DNA of 33,739 nt, taken from the NCBI GenBank assembly GCA_903827375.1, contig CAIKHZ010000162.1:1-33739 (forward strand), in the 5' to 3' direction. This document shows positions 17,203-25,213 of the stretch, piece after piece. A program made the translations under genes and the position numbers. Numbering within the stretch: the first letter of the stretch is position 1; each line of letters starts with the position of its first letter. Under the pieces are notes generated by a model that ran no database searches, was not told where the DNA came from, and saw nothing but the letters and a program-made list of their open reading frames with translations. The DNA is from Akkermansiaceae bacterium (GTDB lineage: Bacteria; Verrucomicrobiota; Verrucomicrobiia; Verrucomicrobiales; Akkermansiaceae).

Positions 17203-19716
17203 ATGTTAAATTTCATTTTGGATCAATTCGGGCTGCTGGTGCTTTTGATTCCTGCGGTGATTCTTGTATATCAATCAGTGGTGGTGGTGGGCGGCAATGA
17301 AATCGCCTTGATCGAGCGGCGCTGGTTTGGCCGCAAGATGCCCCAAGGCCGGGTGGTCGCCCTGGGCAACGAAGTGGGCATCCAAGCCCGCACGCTTGGG
17401 CCCGGCCTGCATTTTCTCATTCCGTTCATCTACAAGGCCACCAAAAGCCCGTTCACCGAAATTCTGGAGAATGGCATTGGTTTGATCGAATCGGTGGACG
17501 GCACATCCATCCCGGCTGGCAATATTTTTGCGGCGGTGGTGGCCGGTCACAATTCGTTCCAAGACGGCGAGGCCTTCATTAAAAATGGTGGTCAGAAGGG
17601 CCCGCAGATCGAGGTATTGCCGCCGGGCAAGTACCGGATCAACCCCTATTTGTTCAAGTTGACCAAAGGCAGCGTCACGGAGATCAAGGACTTTGAGATT
17701 GGCCTCGTTGACTCGGTGGACGGCAAAGCGATTCCCGAAGGCAAAATTTTTGCCGAAGCGGCGACGGGACATGCATCGTTCCAAAACGGGGAGGCGTTTA
17801 TCAAGAATGGCGGCCAGAAAGGCCCGCAGATCGAGATTATTCCGCCGGGTAACTACCGCATCAATCCCTACCTGTTCAAGGTCAGGAAAAACTCCGCCAC
17901 CATGATCAGTGAAGGCGAAATCGGCCTCATCGAATCCTCCGACGGCTCGGCCATCCCTGCCGGTCGCATCTTCGCCAACGTCGTCACAGGCCACAACTCG
18001 TTCCAGTCCGGCGAGGATTTCCGCAGGGCAGGCGGCCAAAAAGGCCCTCAAATCGAAATTCTGCCGCCCGGTGTCTATCGCATCAACCCGAACCTCTTCA
18101 CCGTCACCAAGGCCCAAGCCGTCGTCATCGCCAAGGGCCAGGTCGGCATGGTCACCGCCCAAGACGGAGCCCCCATCCCGATGGGCCGGTTGTTGGCACA
18201 AAGCGTGCCGGGCCACTCCAACTTTGAAAACGGTGAGGCGTTCCTCAAAAATGGCGGCCAGAAAGGCCCGCAAATCGATGTTCTGCTGCCCGGCACCTAC
18301 CGCATCAACCTCAATCTGTTCCAAATCCAGATTGCCCCGGCGGTGGTCATCGAGGCCAACAAAGTCGGCTTGGTGGCCGCCCTCGACGGCATCCCGCTGC
18401 CGGACCGCGAATACGTTGCCTGCCCGATCAGTGGCCACAACGACTATCAGGACGGATCCGCCTTCCTCACCAAACAAGGCCAACGTGGTCCGCAGCTCGA
18501 CGTGCTGAGGCCGGGTACCTACTACATCAATCCCTTCATGTTCAGCGTCGAACTCGACGACGTCGCCGTCATCGAGCGCGGCCAGGTCGGGGTGGTGGTC
18601 TCCAACGTGGGTGAGGATCCAACCGATGAGATGAAGAAGCGCCTAGGCTCGACACAAGTGGGAGCGTCGGTCGAGGAAGGCAAGGAGAAATATGTGGTGC
18701 CGAAAGGGTTCCGCGGTATTCAAGAGGAGGTCGCCGGCCCAGGTCGCTACTATCTGAACCGCCGCGCCTTCATGGTCTATGTCATCGATACCACGAACAT
18801 CACGATCGACTGGGACGACCAAAAAGACACCCGCTTCGATCAGCTCAATGTCATCTCAAAAGACGGCTTCCCAATCGAAGTCTCCGTCAAGGTGGTCATC
18901 CGCGTCCGCCCCGACCAAGCCCCCTACATGGTCGCTAAAGTCGGCTCCATCGACAACCTCATCCAACATGTCATCCATCCGATGATCGACTCATCGTTCC
19001 GCAACCAGGCGTCCACCGCCTCGGCGATGAACTTTCTGCAAAGCCGCTCGGAAGAACAGACCAAGGCGGAATCCCGGGCCCGGGCCGATCTGGAACGATA
19101 TCACGTCGAATGCGTGTCGGTTCTTATTTGCCAGATCCGCCTGCCTGAAGACCTGATGCAAACGCAGACGAAGCGCATCATCGCCGAACAACAACAGGAA
19201 ATGTTCAAAATGGAGCAGCGCTCACAAGCGGAGCGCACCGAGATGGAAAAGATGCGTGCCACCGCAGATCAGCAACCGACGCTGGTGGCCTCCGAGATTG
19301 CGGTGAAAGTGGCGACCCAGAAGAAGACCGAGATGATCACTCTAGCCGAAGGCAATGCCGAGGCCAAGGCGCTGGAAGGCACCGGCGAGGGCAAGCGCCT
19401 CAAAGCCATCGGCGATGGCGAGGCGTCAAAGATTGCGGCCATCGGTGAAGCCACCGCCCAAGCCTATAACAAACAGCAGGCCGCCATCGGCGAGGAAGCC
19501 ATCAAACAAATCAAGATCGTCGAACTCGTCGCCGCCGCCATCGAAAAAGGCCACATCAAAATCGTCCCGGATGTGCTCGTTGCCGGCAGCGGCAACGCCA
19601 CCGACGGCCTCATGGCCATGCTCACGAAACTGCTCCCAGGCCTCGACCTGCCAGCCCTGGCCAAGCGAAGCACTCCGCCAACACCCACCCTCATCTCCAA
19701 GGACCCAACGGTCTAA
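17203..19716 (+). CDS. Flotillin-like SPFH protein with five 74-residue tandem repeats
   Basis: This 837-residue protein has an N-terminal membrane helix (about 8-30), a short SPFH-like segment (31-90), five tandem repeats of exactly 74 residues (92-461), and then a sixth diverged start in register (QVGVV at 461). A Band-7/SPFH domain follows (about 500-690). The C-terminal region is Ala/Glu/Lys-rich and helical (about 650-785), like flotillin tails, and includes IGDGEASKIAAIGEATAQAY. SPFH proteins form large membrane-attached oligomeric cages or microdomain scaffolds. The repeats, each with a GHxSFQxGE and GGQKGPQI core ending PPGxYRINPxLF, look like copies of the first SPFH beta-subdomain. 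The client and role are unknown. Confidence 0.9.
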   Translation: MLNFILDQFGLLVLLIPAVILVYQSVVVVGGNEIALIERRWFGRKMPQGRVVALGNEVGIQARTLGPGLHFLIPFIYKATKSPFTEILENGIGLIESVDGTSIPAGNIFAAVVAGHNSFQDGEAFIKNGGQKGPQIEVLPPGKYRINPYLFKLTKGSVTEIKDFEIGLVDSVDGKAIPEGKIFAEAATGHASFQNGEAFIKNGGQKGPQIEIIPPGNYRINPYLFKVRKNSATMISEGEIGLIESSDGSAIPAGRIFANVVTGHNSFQSGEDFRRAGGQKGPQIEILPPGVYRINPNLFTVTKAQAVVIAKGQVGMVTAQDGAPIPMGRLLAQSVPGHSNFENGEAFLKNGGQKGPQIDVLLPGTYRINLNLFQIQIAPAVVIEANKVGLVAALDGIPLPDREYVACPISGHNDYQDGSAFLTKQGQRGPQLDVLRPGTYYINPFMFSVELDDVAVIERGQVGVVVSNVGEDPTDEMKKRLGSTQVGASVEEGKEKYVVPKGFRGIQEEVAGPGRYYLNRRAFMVYVIDTTNITIDWDDQKDTRFDQLNVISKDGFPIEVSVKVVIRVRPDQAPYMVAKVGSIDNLIQHVIHPMIDSSFRNQASTASAMNFLQSRSEEQTKAESRARADLERYHVECVSVLICQIRLPEDLMQTQTKRIIAEQQQEMFKMEQRSQAERTEMEKMRATADQQPTLVASEIAVKVATQKKTEMITLAEGNAEAKALEGTGEGKRLKAIGDGEASKIAAIGEATAQAYNKQQAAIGEEAIKQIKIVELVAAAIEKGHIKIVPDVLVAGSGNATDGLMAMLTKLLPGLDLPALAKRSTPPTPTLISKDPTV
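17476..18585 (+). repeat. Five in-frame 222-bp repeats within the SPFH gene
   Basis: The GH pair of the repeat core has its histidine at residues 116, 190, 264, 338 and 412, an exact 74-residue period with no indels. Copies 1-3 are very similar in protein, while 4 and 5 are more diverged. Synonymous positions differ between copies, so the expansion is not brand new and protein-level constraint is likely. Confidence 0.92.
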
Positions 19717-19744
19717 CACCCGAGATGCAACCCCCTGTTTCATC

Positions 19745-21439
19745 ATGAAAAACGGACCCATCCGCAACCTGTGGCTCGCCGTGGCCCTGCTGGCAAATCT
19801 AACACCCCTGCCAGCCTTCGCCGCCGAGGCTCCAAAGATCCCGCCGGTGCAGCCTGCGGCCATCAAAGCCTGGCAGGACAAACGCTTCGGCATGTTCATT
19901 CACTGGGGACCGGTGAGTCTTACCGCCCACGAGATCGGCTGGTCGCGAGGTGCCGAGACGCCCATTGAGACCTATGACAACCTCTACAAACAATTCAACC
20001 CAGCCCAATTCAATGCCGACGAATGGGTGAAGGTCGCCAAAGATGCCGGCATGAAGTACATCGTTCTAACGACCAAGCATCACGACGGGTTCTGCCTGTG
20101 GGACACCAAGCTCACCGACTTCAACATCATGAACAGCCCGTTCAAACGCGACGTCGTCAAGGAACTCTCTGCGGCCTGCAAAAAGGGCGGCATCGCGTTT
20201 GGCACCTACTACTCCGTCTGCGACTGGCACCATCCAGACTTTCCGCTCACCAGCCCCGGCGGTGGCGTCAAGCGCGCCAAGAGCGATCTGGATGCCTACA
20301 ATGCTTATTTGCTAGGCCAAATCCGCGAACTCATCACCAACTATGGTCCGCTCATCACCATTTGGAATGACGTGCCGCAAATGTTCGAGGGCCGCGGTGT
20401 GAAAACCATCGCCATGGCGCGCTCACTCCAGCCAGATATCACGATCAACAACCGCAGCGGCGACGGCGGCGATTACGAAACACCCGAACAACAAATCGGC
20501 GGCTTCAACATGCAGCGCCCGTGGGAAAGTTGCATGACTCTATCCGCTCACAATGCTTGGGCTTGGGGCGGTGCCAACGACGGCGTCAAACCACTCGCGG
20601 ATTGTTTGAAAATGCTCGTCAGCGGCGCAGGCGGCGACGGCAATGTCCTGTTGAACGTCGGCCCGCGGCCCGACGGCTTGATCGATCCCGCTCAAAGTGG
20701 CCGCCTCAAAGAGATGGGCGATTGGCTGACAAAATATGGTGAAAGCATCTATGCCACCCGCGGCGGCCCCTTCAAACCCGGCAAGTGGGGTGCCAGTACC
20801 CGCAAGGACAAGCGCATCTATGTCCACGTCTATCAATTTGATGGCGACGTGCTGGAATTGCCGGCGATTCCCGTGAAAATCACCGCCGCCCGGGTCCTAA
20901 CCGGCGGCCCGGTGGAATTTGAGCAAAGCGCCACCGGCATCACCCTGCGCGTCCCGGCGGCAAGCCATGCGGCCATCGACACGCTCATCGCGCTGGACAT
21001 CGACCAGCCCGCGCTGGACATCGCGCCAGTGTCGCTGACTCGCAAGAGTGCCTCACTCACCAACGGTGCCCATGCCACCACATCTAACGTTTTCCAGAAC
21101 AACCCGGAGTATGCCGCAGACAAGGCGCTAGACGGCGATTTGGAAACCCGTTGGGCAACGGATGCTGACACCCACAAAGCGTGGCTTGAGGTGGATCTGG
21201 GCAAGGTCCAAACGTTTTCCAAGGTCGCCATTCACGAGTGGGAAGGTGCCAACAAACGCATCCAGCAATTCGAGGTCCAATGCAAGGACACCGGTGATTG
21301 GACCACCCTGTTTGCCGGCACCACCATCGGACCCGATTTCCAGCACTCGTTCCCGGCCGTCAGCGCCCGTCTGCTGCGCCTCAACATTCTCGCTGCCACC
21401 GACGGACCCACCATTGACGAATTCGAGATTTTCAAGTGA
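19745..21439 (+). CDS. Alpha-L-fucosidase (GH29) with discoidin-like domain, exported
   Basis: This second GH29 enzyme has 564 residues. The start at 19745 is chosen because a signal peptide follows directly (about 1-27, ending PAFAAEA). The longer open frame upstream runs through the SPFH gene. The catalytic domain contains FGMFIHWGP (48-56), KHHDGF (111-116) and ITIWNDV, giving D209 as the likely nucleophile, a different context from the MWFD of the other fucosidase. The C-terminal discoidin-like domain (about 435-564) has the motif AADKALDGDLETRWATD. It starts 28 bases after the SPFH stop, and its TGA overlaps the MgtC start by one base. It probably acts on fucosylated glycans outside the cytoplasm. 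Confidence 0.93.
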   Translation: MKNGPIRNLWLAVALLANLTPLPAFAAEAPKIPPVQPAAIKAWQDKRFGMFIHWGPVSLTAHEIGWSRGAETPIETYDNLYKQFNPAQFNADEWVKVAKDAGMKYIVLTTKHHDGFCLWDTKLTDFNIMNSPFKRDVVKELSAACKKGGIAFGTYYSVCDWHHPDFPLTSPGGGVKRAKSDLDAYNAYLLGQIRELITNYGPLITIWNDVPQMFEGRGVKTIAMARSLQPDITINNRSGDGGDYETPEQQIGGFNMQRPWESCMTLSAHNAWAWGGANDGVKPLADCLKMLVSGAGGDGNVLLNVGPRPDGLIDPAQSGRLKEMGDWLTKYGESIYATRGGPFKPGKWGASTRKDKRIYVHVYQFDGDVLELPAIPVKITAARVLTGGPVEFEQSATGITLRVPAASHAAIDTLIALDIDQPALDIAPVSLTRKSASLTNGAHATTSNVFQNNPEYAADKALDGDLETRWATDADTHKAWLEVDLGKVQTFSKVAIHEWEGANKRIQQFEVQCKDTGDWTTLFAGTTIGPDFQHSFPAVSARLLRLNILAATDGPTIDEFEIFK

Positions 21440-22152
21440 TGCATTGCATAACTGATGTTTTTGTTCGTTCCCTGCGCATCTGGCTGGTCTCACCCTGGCT
21501 GGAAATCGTGCTGGCCCTGACCGCCCTGGCCAGCGGCGCGCTTGTGGGAGCCGAGCGGGAGCGGCATGAGAAGCCGGCCGGCTTGCGCACCCTGATCTTG
21601 GTTTGCCTTGGCTCGACGGTATTTACGATCACCTCGTTTGTGTTCTCCAGCAGCACCGGGGATTCCGGGCGGGTCGCGGGACAAATCGTTACGGGCATCG
21701 GGTTTCTCGGCGCAGGAGCCATTCTGCACTCCCGCAATGGCGTCTCCGGCATGACCACAGCCGCCACCATTTGGATCACTGCTGCCATCGGCATGGTCAT
21801 CGGCGCCGGCTTCCCGCTGGCTGGCTTGGGCCTCAGCCTGCTGGTGCGCATCGTGCTGGCGGCGGTCCTCAAGTGGGAAGTCCACCACTTGGGTGGCTTT
21901 CAAACCGTCGCCATCGAGCTCGAGTTCGATCCAGACCATGGCAAAACCCGCATCAAAATGGAGCGGCTGCGCGAGGAATTCCGAGTCACCAGCCAGGCCT
22001 TGACCTACGAAAATCTCCCTGATGGATCGGTGCGCACTCAACTCGACCTGCGCCTGCCTCGCCGCCATCTGCATGAGTTTCTCGACGATCTGGCAAACCT
22101 GCCCGGGGTAATCTCTATCCACGAACACGGACAAGTGTCACAATTGCCCTGA
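21439..22152 (+). CDS. MgtC/SapB-family membrane protein
   Basis: The 237-residue protein (start at 21439, or GTG three bases earlier) has about four to five hydrophobic helices in residues 15-145. It carries the family motifs GALVGAERER...KPAGLRT (33-51) and GIGFLGAGAIL (86-96). A soluble C-terminal domain (about 150-237) follows. MgtC proteins are linked to survival at low magnesium, phosphate balance or modulation of the F-type ATPase in pathogens; in free-living bacteria the role is unclear. Whether the overlap with the fucosidase gene reflects co-transcription or only compact packing is unknown. Confidence 0.9.
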   Translation: MHCITDVFVRSLRIWLVSPWLEIVLALTALASGALVGAERERHEKPAGLRTLILVCLGSTVFTITSFVFSSSTGDSGRVAGQIVTGIGFLGAGAILHSRNGVSGMTTAATIWITAAIGMVIGAGFPLAGLGLSLLVRIVLAAVLKWEVHHLGGFQTVAIELEFDPDHGKTRIKMERLREEFRVTSQALTYENLPDGSVRTQLDLRLPRRHLHEFLDDLANLPGVISIHEHGQVSQLP

Positions 22153-22262
22153 CCCGCCCACCCGCCTACCCGCCTACCCGCCCATTTGCCCTGACCTGCC
22201 CATTTGCCCATTTGCCCTGACCTGCCCACCTGCCCATTTGCCATGACCCGCCCACCCGCCCA
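22145..22262. repeat. Degenerate short tandem repeat array between mgtC-like and small gene
   Basis: From the end of the MgtC gene to inside the next gene the DNA consists almost entirely of 8-base units of the form CCYAYYYG (for example CCCATTTG, CCTACCCG), with 10-base CCCTGACCTG units between them. About thirteen units are visible. The array includes the last codons of the upstream gene and the first of the downstream gene. Confidence 0.8.
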
Positions 22263-22512
22263 AACCAAACCCCTGAGCGGGGTCGAACTCGTTAGGGAAG
22301 TGTGTCGGCGCATTCGCTTGGCCCGCAGCCATTGGGATGCCCACCACAACGGCGCCTGTCGTCAGGAACGCGAGCGGGCCCTGGCCCTCTATGCCACCCT
22401 GAGTGAGGCCGCCAAAGAGCAAGTGCCCCAAGTGCTGCGGGTATGGTTGCGCTACCGCAGCGAAAAGTACTTCGGGGCCAAGCGGACTCCGCCGGGCAGC
22501 CCGCGAAAGTAA
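22243..22512 (+). CDS. Small protein of unknown function
   Basis: This 89-residue protein is highly charged and has no signal or membrane segment. The body is predicted helical, with ELVREVCRRIRLARSHWD, then QERERALALYATL and VPQVLRVWLRYRSEKYFG. The regular amphipathic pattern and balanced charge argue that it is real. The first codons lie inside the short tandem repeat array, so the exact start is uncertain; an in-frame ATG at 22204 is also inside the array. No family was recognised. It precedes uxaC by 71 bases. Confidence 0.6.
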   Translation: MTRPPAQTKPLSGVELVREVCRRIRLARSHWDAHHNGACRQERERALALYATLSEAAKEQVPQVLRVWLRYRSEKYFGAKRTPPGSPRK

Positions 22513-22583
22513 TATTTGCCAACACGGCGGATTTACCAATTCCCGGCTTGGAAAACGCCACAGGATCCGCTGTGATTCGGGCC

Positions 22584-24086
22584 ATGGCCTACCTTGACGA
22601 GAATTTCCTGCTGCATTCAGCCACCGCCAGGCGGTTATTTCACGAGGTGGCCAAGGCACAGCCGATCATGGATTACCACTGCCATTTGTCGCCACGGGAT
22701 ATCGCTGTCAATCAACGCTGGGACAACCTGACGCAAATTTGGCTAGGCGGCGACCACTACAAATGGCGCTTGCTGCGAGCTAACGGGGTGGCTGAGGAAT
22801 TGATCACTGGAAGTGCCTCACCGCGCGAAAAATTCCAAGCGTGGGCGGCCACCGTGCCATCCACCCTGCGCAATCCCAGCCACCACTGGACCCACCTGGA
22901 ACTCCAACGCTACTTCGATATCCCCTTGCTGCTATCACCCGAAAGTGCCGACGAAATCTGGGAACGCGCTAACGAAAAACTCGCAGCACCGGAATTCTGC
23001 GCCCAACAACTCTTGCAGAAATTCAACGTCAGAATGGTCGGCACCACCGATGACCCCGCCGATCCGCTCGACCCCCACCACGCGATCGCCGCCGCCGGGC
23101 TGACCACGCGGGTGCTGCCCACGTTCCGGCCGGACAAGGCTTTGCAGGTGGACCAACCAGAGGCTCTGGCGCTTTGGCTGGACCGGCTTGAGGCGGTAGC
23201 GGACCAATCGATCATTCACCTATCAGACTTACTGATGGCATTGCAAAAGCGCCACGATGATTTCGACGCGGCGGGCGGGCGGCTGTCCGATCATGGCCTG
23301 GGGCGCTGTCCCGCGTTGGAGTGCTCGAATGCGGAGGCCTCGCTCATTTTCGACAAGGCAAGGTCCGGCATCGCCGCTAGTGCGGAGGAAACTGAGCGGT
23401 TCTCGTTCTATCTGATGGTGTTCTTCGGCCAACTCGATGCCGCACGCGGTTGGACCAAGCAACTCCACCTCGGCGCCCTGCGCAACACCCACTCTAGGAT
23501 GCATGCACAACTCGGCCCGGACAGCGGCTTCGACACCATCGGCGACGAGCGCCAAGGTGCCGCGCTTGCCAGATTCCTCGACGCTCTGGCCATGCGCGAC
23601 GCCTTGCCCAAGATGATTTTATACAACCTCAATCCGGCGGATAACTATCTGTTCGCCGCTATGACCGGCGCATTCCAAGATGGCAGCATCGCCGGCAAAA
23701 TCCAGTTCGGTTCCGGATGGTGGTTCCTCGACCAAAAACACGGCATCGAAATGCAACTCGACGCGCTCTCCGCCACCGGCCTGTTGTCCCGCTTCGTCGG
23801 CATGCTCACCGACTCGCGCTCGTTCCTGTCATTCCCTCGCCACGAGTACTTCCGGCGGATCCTGTGCAATTTACTTGGCCAAGAGGCCGAGCGCGGCGAG
23901 TTGCCGGACGATTTTGCCACCCTCGCCGGACTGGTTCGCGCCGTGTGCTACGAAAATGCCAGTGCTTATTTCCGCCTTGATGGTGACAATATTGTCACAA
24001 AGTCCGCACTGCGCCATGCCGTCGGCGAGCGTACCGATGGTGCGGAGGTCGCTGGAGCTTCCGCTTATACACCTTATGGAAAGTGA
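22584..24086 (+). CDS. uxaC: UxaC, glucuronate (uronate) isomerase
   Basis: UxaC isomerises D-glucuronate to D-fructuronate and D-galacturonate to D-tagaturonate in the cytoplasm. The start MAYLDENFLLHS matches the usual N-terminus, and the upstream extension of the frame is rejected. The 500-residue protein belongs to the amidohydrolase superfamily; the metal motif DYHCHLSP holds H32 and H34. Other family segments are FNVRMVGTTDDPADPL, KQLHLGALRN and GSGWWFLDQKHGIEMQ. It is slightly longer than typical members at the C-terminus. The gene fits use of uronic-acid-containing polysaccharide. The last 11 bases overlap the phosphoesterase gene. Confidence 0.95.
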   Translation: MAYLDENFLLHSATARRLFHEVAKAQPIMDYHCHLSPRDIAVNQRWDNLTQIWLGGDHYKWRLLRANGVAEELITGSASPREKFQAWAATVPSTLRNPSHHWTHLELQRYFDIPLLLSPESADEIWERANEKLAAPEFCAQQLLQKFNVRMVGTTDDPADPLDPHHAIAAAGLTTRVLPTFRPDKALQVDQPEALALWLDRLEAVADQSIIHLSDLLMALQKRHDDFDAAGGRLSDHGLGRCPALECSNAEASLIFDKARSGIAASAEETERFSFYLMVFFGQLDAARGWTKQLHLGALRNTHSRMHAQLGPDSGFDTIGDERQGAALARFLDALAMRDALPKMILYNLNPADNYLFAAMTGAFQDGSIAGKIQFGSGWWFLDQKHGIEMQLDALSATGLLSRFVGMLTDSRSFLSFPRHEYFRRILCNLLGQEAERGELPDDFATLAGLVRAVCYENASAYFRLDGDNIVTKSALRHAVGERTDGAEVAGASAYTPYGK

Positions 24087-24969
24087 AATTGTGACGGACA
24101 TCAATCCGCCGGACGTCAACGAGGTTGCGCTGGTGCCAAAACTTCAATCAAAACGGCCGCGCTCACACGGCAAACGCACGAAGTTATCCTGCCTGACCGT
24201 TTTTCTATCAGACATTCATCTGGGCACTGCAGAGAGCAAAGCCGATGAAGTCGTGGAATTCCTCAAACACATTCGCTGTCGCAAATTGGTGCTCAACGGG
24301 GACATCATTGACGGCTGGGCGCTGCGGCGGGGGGGGCGCTGGCGTTCCAGTCACAGCCGGGTGATCCGTAAATTGCTCAAAATGACCGAAAATGACGGTG
24401 CCGAGTTGATCTATCTGCGGGGCAACCATGATGATATTTTGGAACGCCTGCTGCCGCTGGCCTTCGGACGGCTCCAGTTCCTCAAGGAATACATCCACCT
24501 TTCTCCCACTGGCAAACGCTATCTCGTCGTCCATGGCGATGGATTCGATAGCGTCTCCACCAATCACAAATGGATCGCCTCGCTCGGCTCCGTTGGCTAT
24601 GACTTCCTGCTTCAGGTCAACCGGTATTACAACATCTGGCGGGCCTGGCGCGGCAAGGAGTACTTCTCGATCAGCAAGCTCGTCAAGGCCAAGGTCAAGT
24701 CCGCCGTGGCCTTTGTCGATCACTACGAAGAACTGCTCCAGGATCTCGCCCGCCACAAACAATGCCAAGGCATCATCTGTGGCCACATCCACACCCCCGA
24801 GGACAAGCAAATAGGCAACATCCACTACCTGAATTCCGGAGATTGGGTGGAAAGCCTAACTGCCATCATCGAGCACCTCGACGGCCGCATGGAATTGGTC
24901 AACTATAACGAATTTATCGCCAGATTCCCACCGCAGGATAACAACGGATTGTCCGGTGATCCGAAGTGA
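24076..24969 (+). CDS. LpxH-like metallophosphoesterase
   Basis: The 297-residue protein has all calcineurin-type phosphoesterase motifs: LSDIHLG (D46, H48), NGDIIDGW (D76), RGNHDD (N117, H118), VVHGD (H153) and CGHIHTP (H237, H239). It resembles the COG2908 group related to UDP-2,3-diacylglucosamine diphosphatase (LpxH), but the length and the internal YFSISKLVKAKVKSA segment mark a separate subgroup, so a lipid A role is plausible but not proven. The start overlaps uxaC; a GTG at 24091 is an alternative. A run of eight G at about 24329-24336 lies in the coding sequence. Confidence 0.88.
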   Translation: MESEIVTDINPPDVNEVALVPKLQSKRPRSHGKRTKLSCLTVFLSDIHLGTAESKADEVVEFLKHIRCRKLVLNGDIIDGWALRRGGRWRSSHSRVIRKLLKMTENDGAELIYLRGNHDDILERLLPLAFGRLQFLKEYIHLSPTGKRYLVVHGDGFDSVSTNHKWIASLGSVGYDFLLQVNRYYNIWRAWRGKEYFSISKLVKAKVKSAVAFVDHYEELLQDLARHKQCQGIICGHIHTPEDKQIGNIHYLNSGDWVESLTAIIEHLDGRMELVNYNEFIARFPPQDNNGLSGDPK

Positions 24970-25006
24970 GCACCAAGCCATGAAGCCGCCCGATCAATGG
25001 ATAGCG

Positions 25007-25044
25007 ACGGCGTCCCGCCGGCAGGTTGCGGCATCCTGCCGCAA
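25007..25044. repeat. Intergenic relative of the sufD palindromic element
   Basis: GGCGTCCCG (25009-25017) is followed by two alternative stems: CGGCAGG (25019-25025) with CCTGCCG (25035-25041), or TTGCGGCA (25026-25033) with TGCCGCAA (25037-25044). GGCATCCTGCC is identical to the core of the sufD insertion. The rest of the gap 24970-25123 shows nothing recognisable. Confidence 0.65.
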
Positions 25045-25123
25045 TCCACAGCGCAGCTGCTGTTCTGAGAAAGCCGCTCGCTCCAACAATGCCCGTTCGG
25101 CAAGAACAGGCTTTGGCCTTTTC

Positions 25124-25213
25124 ATGCGCCTCCCTGTATGCCTGCTCAGCAGTGCAACTTTTTCCAGTTGCCAAGGGACGGGAAACGGCGAAGGTCAGCT
25201 CATACACTCATGA
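25124..25213 (+). CDS. Candidate 29-residue lipoprotein
   Basis: The frame MRLPVCLLSSATFSSC plus a short polar tail looks like a miniature lipoprotein, with a basic start, a short hydrophobic stretch and a possible lipobox ending at C16. Its TGA overlaps the PhoH start codon (ATGA at 25210-25213), as expected for a translated, coupled gene. The -3 residue is Phe, which is unusual for a lipobox, and there is no Shine-Dalgarno sequence. It could also be a leader peptide or a chance frame. Confidence 0.35.
   Translation: MRLPVCLLSSATFSSCQGTGNGEGQLIHS

Noticed and set aside
17275-18483. 402-residue antisense frame under the SPFH gene
   Set aside because: It covers the tandem repeats, whose 222-bp period is a multiple of three, so one open repeat keeps the whole antisense frame open. 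No domain or signal is recognisable.
19355-19744. Upstream extension of the second fucosidase
   Set aside because: It lies wholly inside the SPFH gene in another frame and is Pro/Ser/Arg-rich shadow sequence. The signal peptide begins at 19745.
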